15,818 nucleotides of DNA from CBDDRG01 sp051306415. GTDB lineage: Bacteria > Pseudomonadota > Gammaproteobacteria > Pseudomonadales > Porticoccaceae. The notes under the pieces are model-generated. The model saw only the letters and a program-made list of their open reading frames with translations, was not told where the DNA came from and did no database searches. Shown here in pieces: positions 1-7,492 of the stretch. The translations under genes were made by a program, and so were the position numbers. The stretch is taken from positions 1-15,818 of the forward strand of contig JBPPNE010000299.1 in assembly GCA_051306415.1 (NCBI GenBank), written 5' to 3'. How positions within the stretch are numbered: position 1 is the first letter of the stretch; each line of letters opens with the position of its first letter.

Positions 1-264
1 CAGGGAACCATCGTCGCCGTCGGCGTCTGCGATCAGCCCGACACCTTCGTTCCGGCCACGGCGCTGTTCAAGGAGCTGACCCTGCGCTTCGTGCTCGGCT
101 ACCGCCGGCCCGATTTCGACTTCATCATCGACATGCTTCACTCGGAGCGGCTGGATGCGGAGGCCATGATTACCGATATCGTGACTTTCGACGCCTTCCC
201 CAAGGCGTTCGAGGCCCTGCGGACCCCGGGCCATCAGTGCAAGGTGATGTTGGAGCTGGCCTGA
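1..264 (+). CDS. Zinc-type alcohol dehydrogenase, C-terminal part (5' end outside window)
   Basis: The frame is open from the first base to a TGA and gives 87 residues. They read as the end of the Rossmann domain plus the C-terminal part of the catalytic domain of the medium-chain, zinc-type alcohol dehydrogenase family. Visible are the strand 'GTIVAVGVCDQPD', the segment 'LTLRFVLGYRRPDFDFIIDML' in which the enzyme typically reorders after the nucleotide domain, and the closing 'DAFPKAFEALRTPGHQCKVML', the usual 'F..AFEAL....KV.L' end of the family. The zinc ligands lie upstream and cannot be checked. It would oxidise or reduce an alcohol/aldehyde or hydroxyacyl substrate with NAD(P) in the cytoplasm. 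The acyl-CoA dehydrogenase pair downstream suggests a shared role in fatty acid or steroid side-chain breakdown, but about 490 bp of decayed DNA separates them, so an operon is not assured. Confidence 0.8.
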   Translation, partial: QGTIVAVGVCDQPDTFVPATALFKELTLRFVLGYRRPDFDFIIDMLHSERLDAEAMITDIVTFDAFPKAFEALRTPGHQCKVMLELA

Positions 265-281
265 GCCCAACGCAAAAATCC

Positions 282-481
282 CAATTCGATGAGGCTGTTC
301 AAGGCGTCACGGGCAACGCCAGGAAGCTGCTGGGCGGGCATGGTCTGAGCAAGCAGACCACCCAACGCGCGCTGTAATCGGCTTTGGAGGGAGAACTGAA
401 CGATCACTTGGACTACCCGCCCCCTGAGTCTGCCGGGCGCAATAGGGCGGTTCGTGCAACGGCGAGAGCTGGAAAACGCTG
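282..481 (+). pseudogene. Decayed N-terminal fragment of an IS256-family transposase
   Basis: Reading from 282, the frame gives 'GVTGNARKLLGGHGLSKQ', then 'TTQRAL', an in-frame TAA at 375-377, then 'SALEGELNDHLDYPPPESA' followed by 'GRNR'. A one-base shift near 446 then restores 'GGSCNGESWKTL'. This is the IS256 (mutator-type) transposase N-terminal signature 'L..EL.DHLGY......GRN.GNSRNGKS.KT'. It is broken by one stop and one frameshift and lacks the catalytic DDE domain entirely, so it cannot transpose. The fragment starts 17 bp after the dehydrogenase stop, and nothing recognisable follows it before the next gene. I assign the family from motif memory; a translated search would settle it. 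Confidence 0.72.
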
Positions 482-754
482 TGCTGCGGGGGCTTTGACG
501 ACAAGTCATCCAAGCCAGCGTGTTCCCTCAGTCGATTGATCATAGCCGTCGCGGCGTTGAAATGTCGTATTATCGTCAAAAGAACACGCGAGGCATTGCG
601 ACCCAACTCCGATAAACGAACATCCGCAATGCTAGGCACCCTGCATAAACAGGCACCCTGCATAAAGCAGAAATATTCAGGTGCCAGGGCGTCGCGACAA
701 CATTCAGCCAACTGGAATAATGAGCCGGGAATACGGCCGACACGGGATGACACC
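482..754. other. Intergenic DNA upstream of the acyl-CoA dehydrogenase pair
   Basis: This stretch must hold the promoter of the acyl-CoA dehydrogenase genes unless they are transcribed from further upstream. I see no convincing -35/-10 pair: TTGAAA at 557-562 and TATTAT at 568-573 are only 5 bp apart. An open frame running into the dehydrogenase gene exists from 536, but its translation does not resemble the family and there is no ribosome site, so I treat it as non-coding. The only structure seen is the short tandem duplication at 634-666. Confidence 0.5.
634..666. repeat. Short tandem duplication, two 16-bp copies with 17-bp period
   Basis: The 16-mer AGGCACCCTGCATAAA occurs at 634-649 and again, without mismatch, at 651-666 with one base between. 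It lies about 90 bp upstream of the acyl-CoA dehydrogenase start. It could be a recent slippage duplication or paired binding sites for a regulator; the sequence does not decide. Confidence 0.8.
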
Positions 755-1885
755 ATGAAATTCAGTTTCACCGATGAACAGGAACAGATCCGCACCGTGG
801 TGCGGCGGTTTCTCGCCGAGCAATCGCCGACCACGGAGATCCGCCGCCTGATGGCGACCGACAACGGCTGGGAGCGCGCTGCCTGGCAGCGGCTGAGCGG
901 CGAGCTCGGGCTCAGTAGCGTGCACATTCCCGAGGCCTACGGCGGCCAGGGTCTCGGCTTTGTCGAGCTGGCCATTGTGCTCGAGGAAATGGGTCGCGCC
1001 TTGCTGTGCGCGCCCTATTTTGCCTCCGTGGTGCTCGCGGCCAGCGCCATCCTGAACGCGGGTAGCGAAGACCAGAAGCAGGAACTGCTGCCAAGCATCG
1101 CGGCGGGGGAGACCGTGGCGACACTGGCATTCACGGAGAATAACGGTCTCTGGGATAGCGCCGGGGTAGCGCTGACGGCGACACCCGCGGGTGGCAGCTA
1201 CCGGCTGTCCGGCGTCAAAAGTTTCGTGCTGGACGGGCATACGGCGGATTTGATCATCGTGCTGGCACGCGCCCCGGGCAGCAGCGGCGACACCGGCCTG
1301 TCGTTTTTCAGCGTGCGCGGCGATGCCGCCGGACTCGATCGGCGGCTGCTGAAATCGGTTGATGGCACCCGCAAACTGGCGCGCCTGACGTTCGACAACG
1401 TGCCGGCGGACTTGCTGGGCGACGAGGGCGCCGCCGCCGCGCCCTTCGCCACGACGCTGGATCAGGCCGCGGTCTGCCTGGCCAACGAGATGGTCGGTGG
1501 CGCCGACCAACTGCGCCAGTCCGCCCTCGACTACGCGATGATGCGGATGCAGTTCGGCCGCCCCATCGCCAGCTTCCAGGCGATCAAGCACAAATGCGCC
1601 GACATGCTGGTCGAGGTCGAACTGGCCAAATCGGCTGCCTACTATGCCGCCGAGGCGGCGGCGGAAAATGACCCGGATCTGCCTGCTCTCGCGTCGCTGG
1701 CAAAAGCCTGCGCGGCCGACGCCTTCATGCAGACGGCCAGGGAAACCATCCAACTGCACGGCGGCATCGGCTTCACCTGGGATAACGACACCCATCTGTG
1801 GTTCAAGCGCGCGAAAAGCTCCGAAGTTTTTCTGGGCAGTCCGAATTATCACCGCGAACTGCTGATGCAGCGCTGGAACGTTTGA
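755..1885 (+). CDS. Acyl-CoA dehydrogenase family protein, small subunit-like
   Basis: The start at 755 gives 376 residues, the usual length, and begins with the family-typical 'MKFSFTDEQEQIRTVVRRFL'. Earlier in-frame starts add unrelated sequence. An N-terminal helical domain contains 'PEAYGGQGLG' and 'LEEMGRAL'. The C-terminal domain carries 'MRMQFGRPIASFQAIKH' and 'QLHGGIGFTWD' (about residues 333-343), which in this family holds the FAD pyrophosphate across the dimer. Two features are odd. The middle region reads 'LAFTENNGLWDS' instead of the canonical TEPxxGSD, and the place of the usual catalytic Glu in 'YEGT' is 'FLGS', a Leu. It therefore probably does not act alone. The next dehydrogenase gene starts 17 bp downstream and has the complementary motifs, as in the alpha2beta2 acyl-CoA dehydrogenases of steroid degraders. 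Substrate is unknown; the role in beta-oxidation is inferred. Confidence 0.9.
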   Translation: MKFSFTDEQEQIRTVVRRFLAEQSPTTEIRRLMATDNGWERAAWQRLSGELGLSSVHIPEAYGGQGLGFVELAIVLEEMGRALLCAPYFASVVLAASAILNAGSEDQKQELLPSIAAGETVATLAFTENNGLWDSAGVALTATPAGGSYRLSGVKSFVLDGHTADLIIVLARAPGSSGDTGLSFFSVRGDAAGLDRRLLKSVDGTRKLARLTFDNVPADLLGDEGAAAAPFATTLDQAAVCLANEMVGGADQLRQSALDYAMMRMQFGRPIASFQAIKHKCADMLVEVELAKSAAYYAAEAAAENDPDLPALASLAKACAADAFMQTARETIQLHGGIGFTWDNDTHLWFKRAKSSEVFLGSPNYHRELLMQRWNV

Positions 1886-1902
1886 GAGGCGAGGCAAATA
1901 CC

Positions 1903-3174
1903 ATGAGCCAACCAACGCAAGAAACCGTCCGCGCCGAGGCGCGCGCCTGGCTGGAGGCCAACTGGGATCCCAACCTCGATCTCAAGACCTGGCGCGCCAA
2001 ACTGGTGGATAGCGGCTGGGGCATGCCAGCCTGGCCCAGGGAGTGGCACGGCAAAGGGCTGTCCGCGGCGCTGGCCGCCGTCGTCGACAAAGAGTTCCGC
2101 ACCATGGGCGCCATCGGCGTGGCCCGCAGCGGCCCGCGCATGCTGGCCGCCGCGACGCTGCTGGAACACGGATCGGATTTTCTCAAGGAAAAATTTCTGC
2201 GCCGCATCCTGACCGGCGAAGACCACTGGTGCCAGCTGTTCAGCGAGCCGGGCAGCGGTTCGGATCTCGCCGGCGCCATGACCCGGGCGGATCTGAAGGA
2301 CGGTCAATGGATCGTCAACGGCCAGAAGGTGTGGACCACCAGCGCCCACCACGCCCAATACGGCTTCCTGCTGGCGCGCACCGACTGGAATGTGCCCAAG
2401 CATCCGGGGCTGTCCTATTTCATCATCGAGATGGAACAGCCGGGCGTGCTGGTGCAACCCTTGCGTCAGATGAACGGCCACGCCTCCTTCAATCAGGTGT
2501 TTTTCACCGATGCGGTGGTGCCGGCCGAATACCTGGTCAGCAAGCTCGGCGAAGGCTGGAAGGTGGCGACCACCACCCTGATGCACGAACGCCGCGCCGC
2601 TGCCGAGGGTATAGCATCGGGACCGCAGAGCGCCAAACGGGTGGGGAAAGCCTACGACCAGGAGCGCGCCGAATTCGCGATCACCATGGAGCCCTACACC
2701 TGGTATCCGCAGCGCGCCGGGCGCCCCGATCTGGTCATCGAGCGCGCCCAGGCGACGGGCCGGAATACCGATCCGGTGGTGCGGCAGGAAATCGCCAAAC
2801 TGCTGACCATGCACCGGGCCGCGCACTGGACCCAGCGCCGCGCCCGCGCCGCCCAGCAACTGGGGCGTCCGCCGGGGCCGGAAGGTTCGCTGGGCAAACT
2901 GGTGGGCAGCCACGTGGCGCGGGCGTCGGCGCATGTGCACACGCTGATCAACGCGGCGGATGCGATGCTGACCGGCAGCGACAGCCCCATGAACGGGGTC
3001 ATCGCCGAGATTCTGGTATCGACGCCCGCCGCGTCCATCGCCGGCGGCACCGACGAGATTCAGCGCAACATCATTGCCGAGCGCGTGCTGGGCATGCCCA
3101 AGGAGCCCCTGACCGGCATGGATCGGCCCTTCAAGGACGTGCCGAAAAATACGGTGCAGCCGCGCGAGAGGTGA
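1903..3174 (+). CDS. Acyl-CoA dehydrogenase family protein, large subunit-like
   Basis: The ATG at 1903 follows a purine-rich ribosome site (GAGAGGCGAGG) and gives 423 residues. The start at 1798 would overlap the previous gene and adds only unrelated sequence. Visible motifs are 'GWGMPAWPREWHGKGLS' near the N-terminus, 'WCQLFSEPGSGSDLAG' (residues 109-124, the flavin/substrate motif), 'GQKVWTTSAHHAQYGFLLAR', and 'SIAGGTDEIQRNIIAERVLG' at the C-terminus. The usual catalytic Glu position before the GT is Gly here, so the base must lie elsewhere, as in the isovaleryl-CoA dehydrogenase type. The Q-x-x-GGxGxT motif found in one-gene enzymes is missing, whereas the upstream gene has it. I infer a heteromeric enzyme with the upstream product, oxidising an acyl-CoA and passing electrons to an electron-transfer flavoprotein. 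The closest remembered types are ChsE/FadE-like steroid enzymes. Confidence 0.92.
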   Translation: MSQPTQETVRAEARAWLEANWDPNLDLKTWRAKLVDSGWGMPAWPREWHGKGLSAALAAVVDKEFRTMGAIGVARSGPRMLAAATLLEHGSDFLKEKFLRRILTGEDHWCQLFSEPGSGSDLAGAMTRADLKDGQWIVNGQKVWTTSAHHAQYGFLLARTDWNVPKHPGLSYFIIEMEQPGVLVQPLRQMNGHASFNQVFFTDAVVPAEYLVSKLGEGWKVATTTLMHERRAAAEGIASGPQSAKRVGKAYDQERAEFAITMEPYTWYPQRAGRPDLVIERAQATGRNTDPVVRQEIAKLLTMHRAAHWTQRRARAAQQLGRPPGPEGSLGKLVGSHVARASAHVHTLINAADAMLTGSDSPMNGVIAEILVSTPAASIAGGTDEIQRNIIAERVLGMPKEPLTGMDRPFKDVPKNTVQPRER

Positions 3175-3274
3175 CGGGGGGCCGGCGCCTGAGCCCCGTT
3201 GATGAAAGCGTTTCCGGCGCACTCGCCGCCGTTGTGCGGGCCGCTCGCGAAAACCGGGAAGCCGCATCATCTAA

Positions 3275-3384
3275 GGAACCTCTGATCAATTCCTTCGACA
3301 AGCTCAGGACGAACGGTAACCTGTTGATTTCGTTCGTGGTGAGCCTGTCGAACCATGAACGGAATCGAATTATTCAGAGCATCC
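3275..3384. mobile_element. MITE-like element with CTAA target duplication
   Basis: The 110-bp block begins GGAACCTCTGATCAATT and ends with the inverted form of GGATGCTCTGAATAATT (13 of 17 matching). CTAA flanks it directly on both sides, at 3271-3274 and 3385-3388. Imperfect terminal repeats and a 4-bp YTAR-type duplication are what IS5-group elements leave, and no coding capacity is present, so I read it as a non-autonomous (MITE) element. The interior is a large imperfect hairpin (separate entry). Its position 97 bp after the dehydrogenase stop and upstream of the defence-like locus may mark a region that tolerates insertion. Confidence 0.7.
3294..3352. repeat. Imperfect hairpin of the TTCGACAAGCTCAGG repeat type
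   Basis: The arms at 3294-3315 and 3331-3352 are 22 bases each and pair at 19 positions around a 15-base loop. The left arm starts TTCGACAAGCTCAGGACGAA and the right arm ends GTGAGCCTGTCGAA. I recognise this sequence as a dispersed repeat common in beta- and gammaproteobacterial genomes. It lies wholly inside the 110-bp element. Transcribed, it would form a strong stem, but no T-run follows, so I do not call it an intrinsic terminator. Confidence 0.8.
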
Positions 3385-3388
3385 CTAA

Positions 3389-3593
3389 TCCGAAGCGGTA
3401 ACTGTGCGGGCGAAGGTGCCGAGGATCAGGTTGACGGCGACTTGGGAGTAACTGGGTCGACTGTCATCGAGGGAGGGGTTGGCAAACGGAAGAGAACTGC
3501 TGTTTGAGCGGCGGCATAGGCGGTCTCCGGTGGTATCTTTCTTATCAGATGCCCGGATTGCCGCGATTTTCAGGCTGAGCGAAGGGAAGCGAA
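3389..3593. other. Intergenic DNA with a possible gene remnant on the minus strand
   Basis: No plus-strand gene is supported here. On the minus strand a frame ending in TAG at 3385-3387 is free of stops back to about 3663 (roughly 90 codons), and near its end it uses mostly C or G in third positions ('SYSQVAVNLILGTFARTV'). It has no ATG or other good start and overlaps the small secreted-protein gene. It may be the tail of a truncated gene or chance. The stop lies in the CTAA next to the mobile element. Confidence 0.3.
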
Positions 3594-3755
3594 ATGCGAT
3601 GGATGCTGCTGCTGATGTGCTTCTCGGCGTTCGCCTTCGCGGAAGCGTCCCGCTGTTACTCCATCAAAGACCTAGATAAACAGAACCACTGCAGGACTGT
3701 GCATGGCACGAATTTAGGTTGTGACCGCATAACCATCCAGGGAACTATGGTGTGA
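3594..3755 (+). CDS. Small exported Cys-rich protein with CYSIxDxD motif
   Basis: This 53-residue ORF starts with ATG 6 bases after a GAAGGGAAG ribosome site. It begins with a clear signal peptide: 'MRW', a hydrophobic run 'MLLLMCFSAFAFA' and a probable cleavage after 'AFA-EA'. The mature part contains 'CYSIKDLDKQNHC' followed by a third Cys about ten residues later. I recall small secreted proteobacterial proteins built from repeated 'CYSIxDxDxxxxC' units. This copy has one full unit and then diverges ('GCDRITIQGTMV'), so it may be shortened or decayed. Function is unknown; a periplasmic location with disulfides is likely. The helicase gene starts 52 bp downstream, and the link is probably only positional. 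Confidence 0.6.
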   Translation: MRWMLLLMCFSAFAFAEASRCYSIKDLDKQNHCRTVHGTNLGCDRITIQGTMV

Positions 3756-3807
3756 AAAACGCTGTATTCGCGCCAGGCTATGCTGTGTTGCCAAAGGCAG
3801 ATTCTTG

Positions 3808-6800
3808 ATGGAGCTGATCGACAACATCAATCGCCTGCTCGGTGACGACCTCAAGCAAACGCTCAAGCCGGGCGCCCAGCTGAAGATTGCGGCGTCCTGC
3901 TTTTCGATGTACGCGTTCGAAGCGCTGAAGGCCGAGCTGGAACAAATCGACGAGCTGAACTTCATCTTCACATCGCCAACTTTCGTCGCCAACGAAGTCA
4001 CCGACAAGATTCGCAGGGAGCGCCGTGAGTTCCACATTCCACGGCTCGACCGCGAACGCAGCCTCTACGGCAGCGAATTCGAGATTCAGCTGCGCAACAA
4101 ACTCACGCAGCGGGCCATCGCCCGCGAGTGCGCCGACTGGCTGCGCCGCAAGGCCACATTCAAGAGCAATCGCAGCAAGGCTCCAATGCAGCAATTTGCC
4201 TGCGTGCAGGCCGCAGCCACGGACACCGCCTATATGCCACTACACGGCTTCACCGCCGTCGATCTGGGCTACCAGCAAGGCAACGCCGTCTCCAACCTCG
4301 TCAACAAGATGGACGAGCCGACCTTCACGGCGACCTACCTCAGTCTGTTCGGTCAGATCTGGCAAGACCCCGAGAAGCTGGAAGATGTGACAGCGCAGAT
4401 CTGTGAATACATGGAATCGGTGTACCAGGAGAACTCACCCGAAAGCATCTACTTCCTGATGCTCTACAACATCTTCAACGAGTTCTTGGACGACATCGAC
4501 GAGGACGTCCTGCCCAACGACCGCACGGGATACCAGGACACGCTCATCTGGAACAAGCTCTTCAATTACCAGAAGGACGCCGCCACCGGCATCATCAACA
4601 AGCTGGAGACCTACAGCGGCTGCATCCTGGCCGACAGCGTCGGCCTGGGCAAGACCTTCACGGCTCTGGCCGTGGTCAAGTATTACGAGCTGCGCAACCG
4701 TTCGGTGCTGGTGCTGTGCCCCAAGAAGCTGGCCGACAATTGGCTCAACTACAACCGCAACCTCAAGACCAACATCTTTGCGCGCGACCGGTTCAGCTAC
4801 GACGTCCTCTGCCACACCGACTTGAGCCGCACCAGCGGGGAATCGTTCGGTACGCCACTGAACCGCATCAACTGGGGCAACTACGACCTGGTCGTCATCG
4901 ATGAGTCGCACAACTTCCGCAACAACGACGCCTTCAAGGACAAGGAGACCCGCTACCAGAAGCTGATGAACAAGATCATCCGCGAGGGCGTGAAGACCAA
5001 GGTGCTGATGCTCTCGGCCACGCCGGTGAACAACCGCTTCAACGACCTGCGCAACCAGCTGGCCTTGGCCTACGAAGGCGACTCGGAGAACCTGAGCAAG
5101 AAGCTGCGCACCAGCAAGTCGGTGGAAGAGGTGTTCCGCAACGCCCAGAAAGCCTTCAACGCCTGGGCCAAGCTGCCGCCTGCGCAACGCACCGCGCGCG
5201 CCATCCTGGACGCGCTCGACTTCGACTTCTTCGAGTTGCTCGACAGCGTCACCATCGCGCGCTCGCGCAAGCACATCCAGACCTTCTACGACACCCGCGA
5301 CATCGGCCACTTCCCGGAGCGCCGCAAACCCCTGTCATTCCACCGCCCCCTGACCGAGCGGGCGGACGTGATGGGCTTCAACGACATCTTTGAGCAACTG
5401 TCCCGGCTCAAACTCGCCGTCTACGCCCCGGTCAGCTACATCCTGCCCAGCCGGCTGAAGAAGTACGAAGACCTGTACGACACCAAGGTCGGCGGCAAAG
5501 GCACGCTGCGCCAGGCCGACCGCGAGAAGAGCTTGCAGGCGCTGATGACGGTCAACCTGCTCAAGCGGCTGGAAAGCTCGGTGGCCTCGTTTCGCCTCAC
5601 GCTGCAATCGCTGCGCGACAACCACCGGGCGACGCTGACCAAGATCGCCAGCTACAACCAAACCGGCAGCGCCGCGAGCGTGAGCGACCTCACCGACGTG
5701 CTCGAAACCCTGGACGCCGAAGAGGACGAACTGCCCGAAGGCCTCGAGGGCGGTGGCGAGATCGGCGGCAAGGTCAAGGTGAGCCTTGCCGACATGGACT
5801 TGCCCTCGTGGGAACACGAGCTCAAGCGCGATCTGGAGGTCATCGAGGCGCTGCTGGCCTCGATGCACAAGATCACCCCAGAGGACGATGCCAAGCTCCA
5901 GCACTTGAAAGCGCATGTTCTGGAAAAGATCGCCAACCCGATCAACCCCGGCAACCGCAAGGTGCTGATCTTCACGGCGTTTGCCGACACGGCGGACTAC
6001 CTGTACGCGAACCTGGCCCCCGAGCTGCTGGCCAGCCACCGCCTGCACACAGCCAAGGTCACCGGCAAGGGCGCGCCTAAATCTACCCTGGCCAAAGGCT
6101 ACGACTTCCAGGAACTGCTTACCCTGTTCGCGCCGCGCGCCAAGGAAAAGGCCGTCGTGCTGCCCAACGAACCGGCGGAGATCGACCTGCTGATCGGCAC
6201 CGACTGCATCTCCGAAGGCCAGAACCTGCAGGACTGCGACTACGTCATCAACTACGACATCCACTGGAACCCGGTGCGCATCATCCAGCGCTTTGGCCGC
6301 GTGGACCGCATCGGTTCACCGAACACCAGCATCCAGTTGGTGAATTACTGGCCCGACATCTCGCTGGACGAGTACATCAACCTCAAGGAGCGCGTCGAGA
6401 GCCGGATGATGATCGCCGATGTCACCGCCACCGGCGACGACAACGTGCTCTCCGCCCAGGCCAACGACGTGTCCTACCGCAAGGAGCAGTTGCGCCGCCT
6501 GCAAGAGGAAGTCATCGAGCTGGAAGACCTGAAGACCGGCGTCTCCATCACCGACCTCGGCCTCAACGATTTCCGCATGGACTTGCTGAACTACGTCAAG
6601 ACCCACGGCGAGCTCCACAACACGCCCAACGGCCTGCATGCCGTCGTGCCCGCCAACCCCGATCTGGGCGTCGCCCCCGGCGTGATCTTCGCGCTGCGCA
6701 ATCGCAACACGAGCGTGAATCCGCCCGCCCACTTGCCCCAGCACAACCGGCTGCACCCGTACTACCTCGTCTACATCAACCTTGCGGGCGAAGTCGTCCA

Positions 6801-7089
6801 CGATCACACCGAGGTCAAGCGCCTGCTCGATCTGGCGCGCGGCTGCTGCAAGGGCCAGGCGCTGCCCATCACCGCAGTCTGCCAACGCTTCAATCAGGAC
6901 ACGGCGGACGGTCGCAAGATGCGGGTGTACTCCGAGCTGCTGGGCAAGGCCATCCGCTCGATGATCGAGGTGAAGGAAGAGAAAGACCTGGACAGCTTGT
7001 TCTCCGGTGGCAAGACCACGGCGCTGGTCAATACCATTACCGGGCTGGACGACTTTGAGCTGATCACCTTTTTGGTGATTCAAGGATGA
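3808..7089 (+). CDS. PLD/SNF2-type superfamily 2 helicase
   Basis: The product has 1093 residues from ATG 3808; a TTG just upstream is possible, and AAGG lies about 10 bases before the ATG. The N-terminal ~170 residues resemble the phospholipase-D-like domain of PLD-helicase fusions, but the site reads 'LHGFTAVDLGYQQGNAVSN', with His146 and no Lys two residues on, so nuclease activity is doubtful. Helicase motifs are complete: GLGKT (279-283), DESH (365-368), SATP (403-406) and QRFGRVDRIG (827-836). An acidic, charged linker (about 630-655) lies between the two motor lobes. Such proteins translocate on duplex DNA using ATP. It opens the operon, and its last codons lie in a heptad repeat, so the stop TGA is part of GGATGAG. 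Its steady association with DUF4391 and type III Mod/Res suggests a role in restriction or its control (inferred). Confidence 0.92.
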   Translation: MELIDNINRLLGDDLKQTLKPGAQLKIAASCFSMYAFEALKAELEQIDELNFIFTSPTFVANEVTDKIRRERREFHIPRLDRERSLYGSEFEIQLRNKLTQRAIARECADWLRRKATFKSNRSKAPMQQFACVQAAATDTAYMPLHGFTAVDLGYQQGNAVSNLVNKMDEPTFTATYLSLFGQIWQDPEKLEDVTAQICEYMESVYQENSPESIYFLMLYNIFNEFLDDIDEDVLPNDRTGYQDTLIWNKLFNYQKDAATGIINKLETYSGCILADSVGLGKTFTALAVVKYYELRNRSVLVLCPKKLADNWLNYNRNLKTNIFARDRFSYDVLCHTDLSRTSGESFGTPLNRINWGNYDLVVIDESHNFRNNDAFKDKETRYQKLMNKIIREGVKTKVLMLSATPVNNRFNDLRNQLALAYEGDSENLSKKLRTSKSVEEVFRNAQKAFNAWAKLPPAQRTARAILDALDFDFFELLDSVTIARSRKHIQTFYDTRDIGHFPERRKPLSFHRPLTERADVMGFNDIFEQLSRLKLAVYAPVSYILPSRLKKYEDLYDTKVGGKGTLRQADREKSLQALMTVNLLKRLESSVASFRLTLQSLRDNHRATLTKIASYNQTGSAASVSDLTDVLETLDAEEDELPEGLEGGGEIGGKVKVSLADMDLPSWEHELKRDLEVIEALLASMHKITPEDDAKLQHLKAHVLEKIANPINPGNRKVLIFTAFADTADYLYANLAPELLASHRLHTAKVTGKGAPKSTLAKGYDFQELLTLFAPRAKEKAVVLPNEPAEIDLLIGTDCISEGQNLQDCDYVINYDIHWNPVRIIQRFGRVDRIGSPNTSIQLVNYWPDISLDEYINLKERVESRMMIADVTATGDDNVLSAQANDVSYRKEQLRRLQEEVIELEDLKTGVSITDLGLNDFRMDLLNYVKTHGELHNTPNGLHAVVPANPDLGVAPGVIFALRNRNTSVNPPAHLPQHNRLHPYYLVYINLAGEVVHDHTEVKRLLDLARGCCKGQALPITAVCQRFNQDTADGRKMRVYSELLGKAIRSMIEVKEEKDLDSLFSGGKTTALVNTITGLDDFELITFLVIQG

Positions 7090-7111
7090 GGGCGGAAGGA
7101 TGAAGGATGAA
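7084..7111 (+). repeat. Heptad array 1 (four GGATGAA-type units)
   Basis: Four exact-period 7-mers follow one another: GGATGAG, GGCGGAA, GGATGAA, GGATGAA. The helicase stop TGA lies in unit 1 and the ATG of the next gene at 7100 in unit 3. The G/A-rich units double as the ribosome-binding region. There is no facing inverted array at this junction. Confidence 0.9.
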
Positions 7112-7492
7112 AATGCAGGAACGATTGATTTGACGACGCGAACCAAGGGGTTTGCGTTACGGGTTATTCGCCTGTATTCAGCCTTGCCAAAAAGCACGGA
7201 AGCTCAGGTGCTGGGCAAGCAGTTGCTGCGCTCTGGTACTTCAGTGGGTGCGCATTATCGCGAGGCGAATCGGGCTCGTTCAAATGCAGAGTTCATCAGC
7301 AAGCTCGAAGGCGGTATGCAAGAGCTGGAAGAAAGCAGCTACTGGCTGGAGTTGCTTGTCGAGGCTGGCATTTTTTCACCCGAAAAACTTAATCTACTCA
7401 TGGCAGAAGCCAATGAATTGATGGCGATATTGGTAACGTGTGTGAAAAATACAAAGATGAAGGCTGAAGGCGGAAGGAGGAAAGGCGCATGA
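7100..7492 (+). CDS. Four-helix-bundle protein (S23 / 23S rRNA intervening-sequence family)
   Basis: The product has 130 residues. It shows the family pattern 'RTKGFALRVIRLYSALPK', 'LGKQLLRSGTSVGAHYREA' and 'AEFISKLEGGMQELEESSYW', ending in 'EANELMAILVTCVK'. These proteins form small helical bundles. They were first seen in 23S rRNA intervening sequences and are related to Avd of diversity-generating retroelements, but most have no known function. The start ATG at 7100 is inside a heptad repeat, and the C-terminal tail 'KMKAEGGRRKGA' is translated repeat DNA. The body of the gene is visibly less GC-rich than the helicase before it and the DUF4391 gene after it. With repeats on both sides, this looks like a cassette placed between two genes that are otherwise neighbours. 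It overlaps the next start by 4 bp (ATGA). Confidence 0.9.
   Translation: MKDENAGTIDLTTRTKGFALRVIRLYSALPKSTEAQVLGKQLLRSGTSVGAHYREANRARSNAEFISKLEGGMQELEESSYWLELLVEAGIFSPEKLNLLMAEANELMAILVTCVKNTKMKAEGGRRKGA

Noticed and set aside
704..1915. Long minus-strand frame opposite the first acyl-CoA dehydrogenase gene
   Set aside because: Its translation is low-complexity, Arg/Gly/His-rich shadow sequence; the plus strand has clear family motifs.
1849..3270. Minus-strand frame of 473 codons opposite the second acyl-CoA dehydrogenase gene
   Set aside because: It is a typical antisense shadow in GC-rich DNA without any recognisable domain, and it runs past the end of the real gene.
3294..3352. Intrinsic terminator after the dehydrogenase pair
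   Set aside because: The stem is strong but has a 15-base loop and no following T-run; it is better explained as the core of the mobile element.
2043..3401. Plus-strand frame of 452 codons in the second dehydrogenase gene
   Set aside because: It is a shifted frame of the same gene with Arg-rich composition; its tail runs into the MITE.
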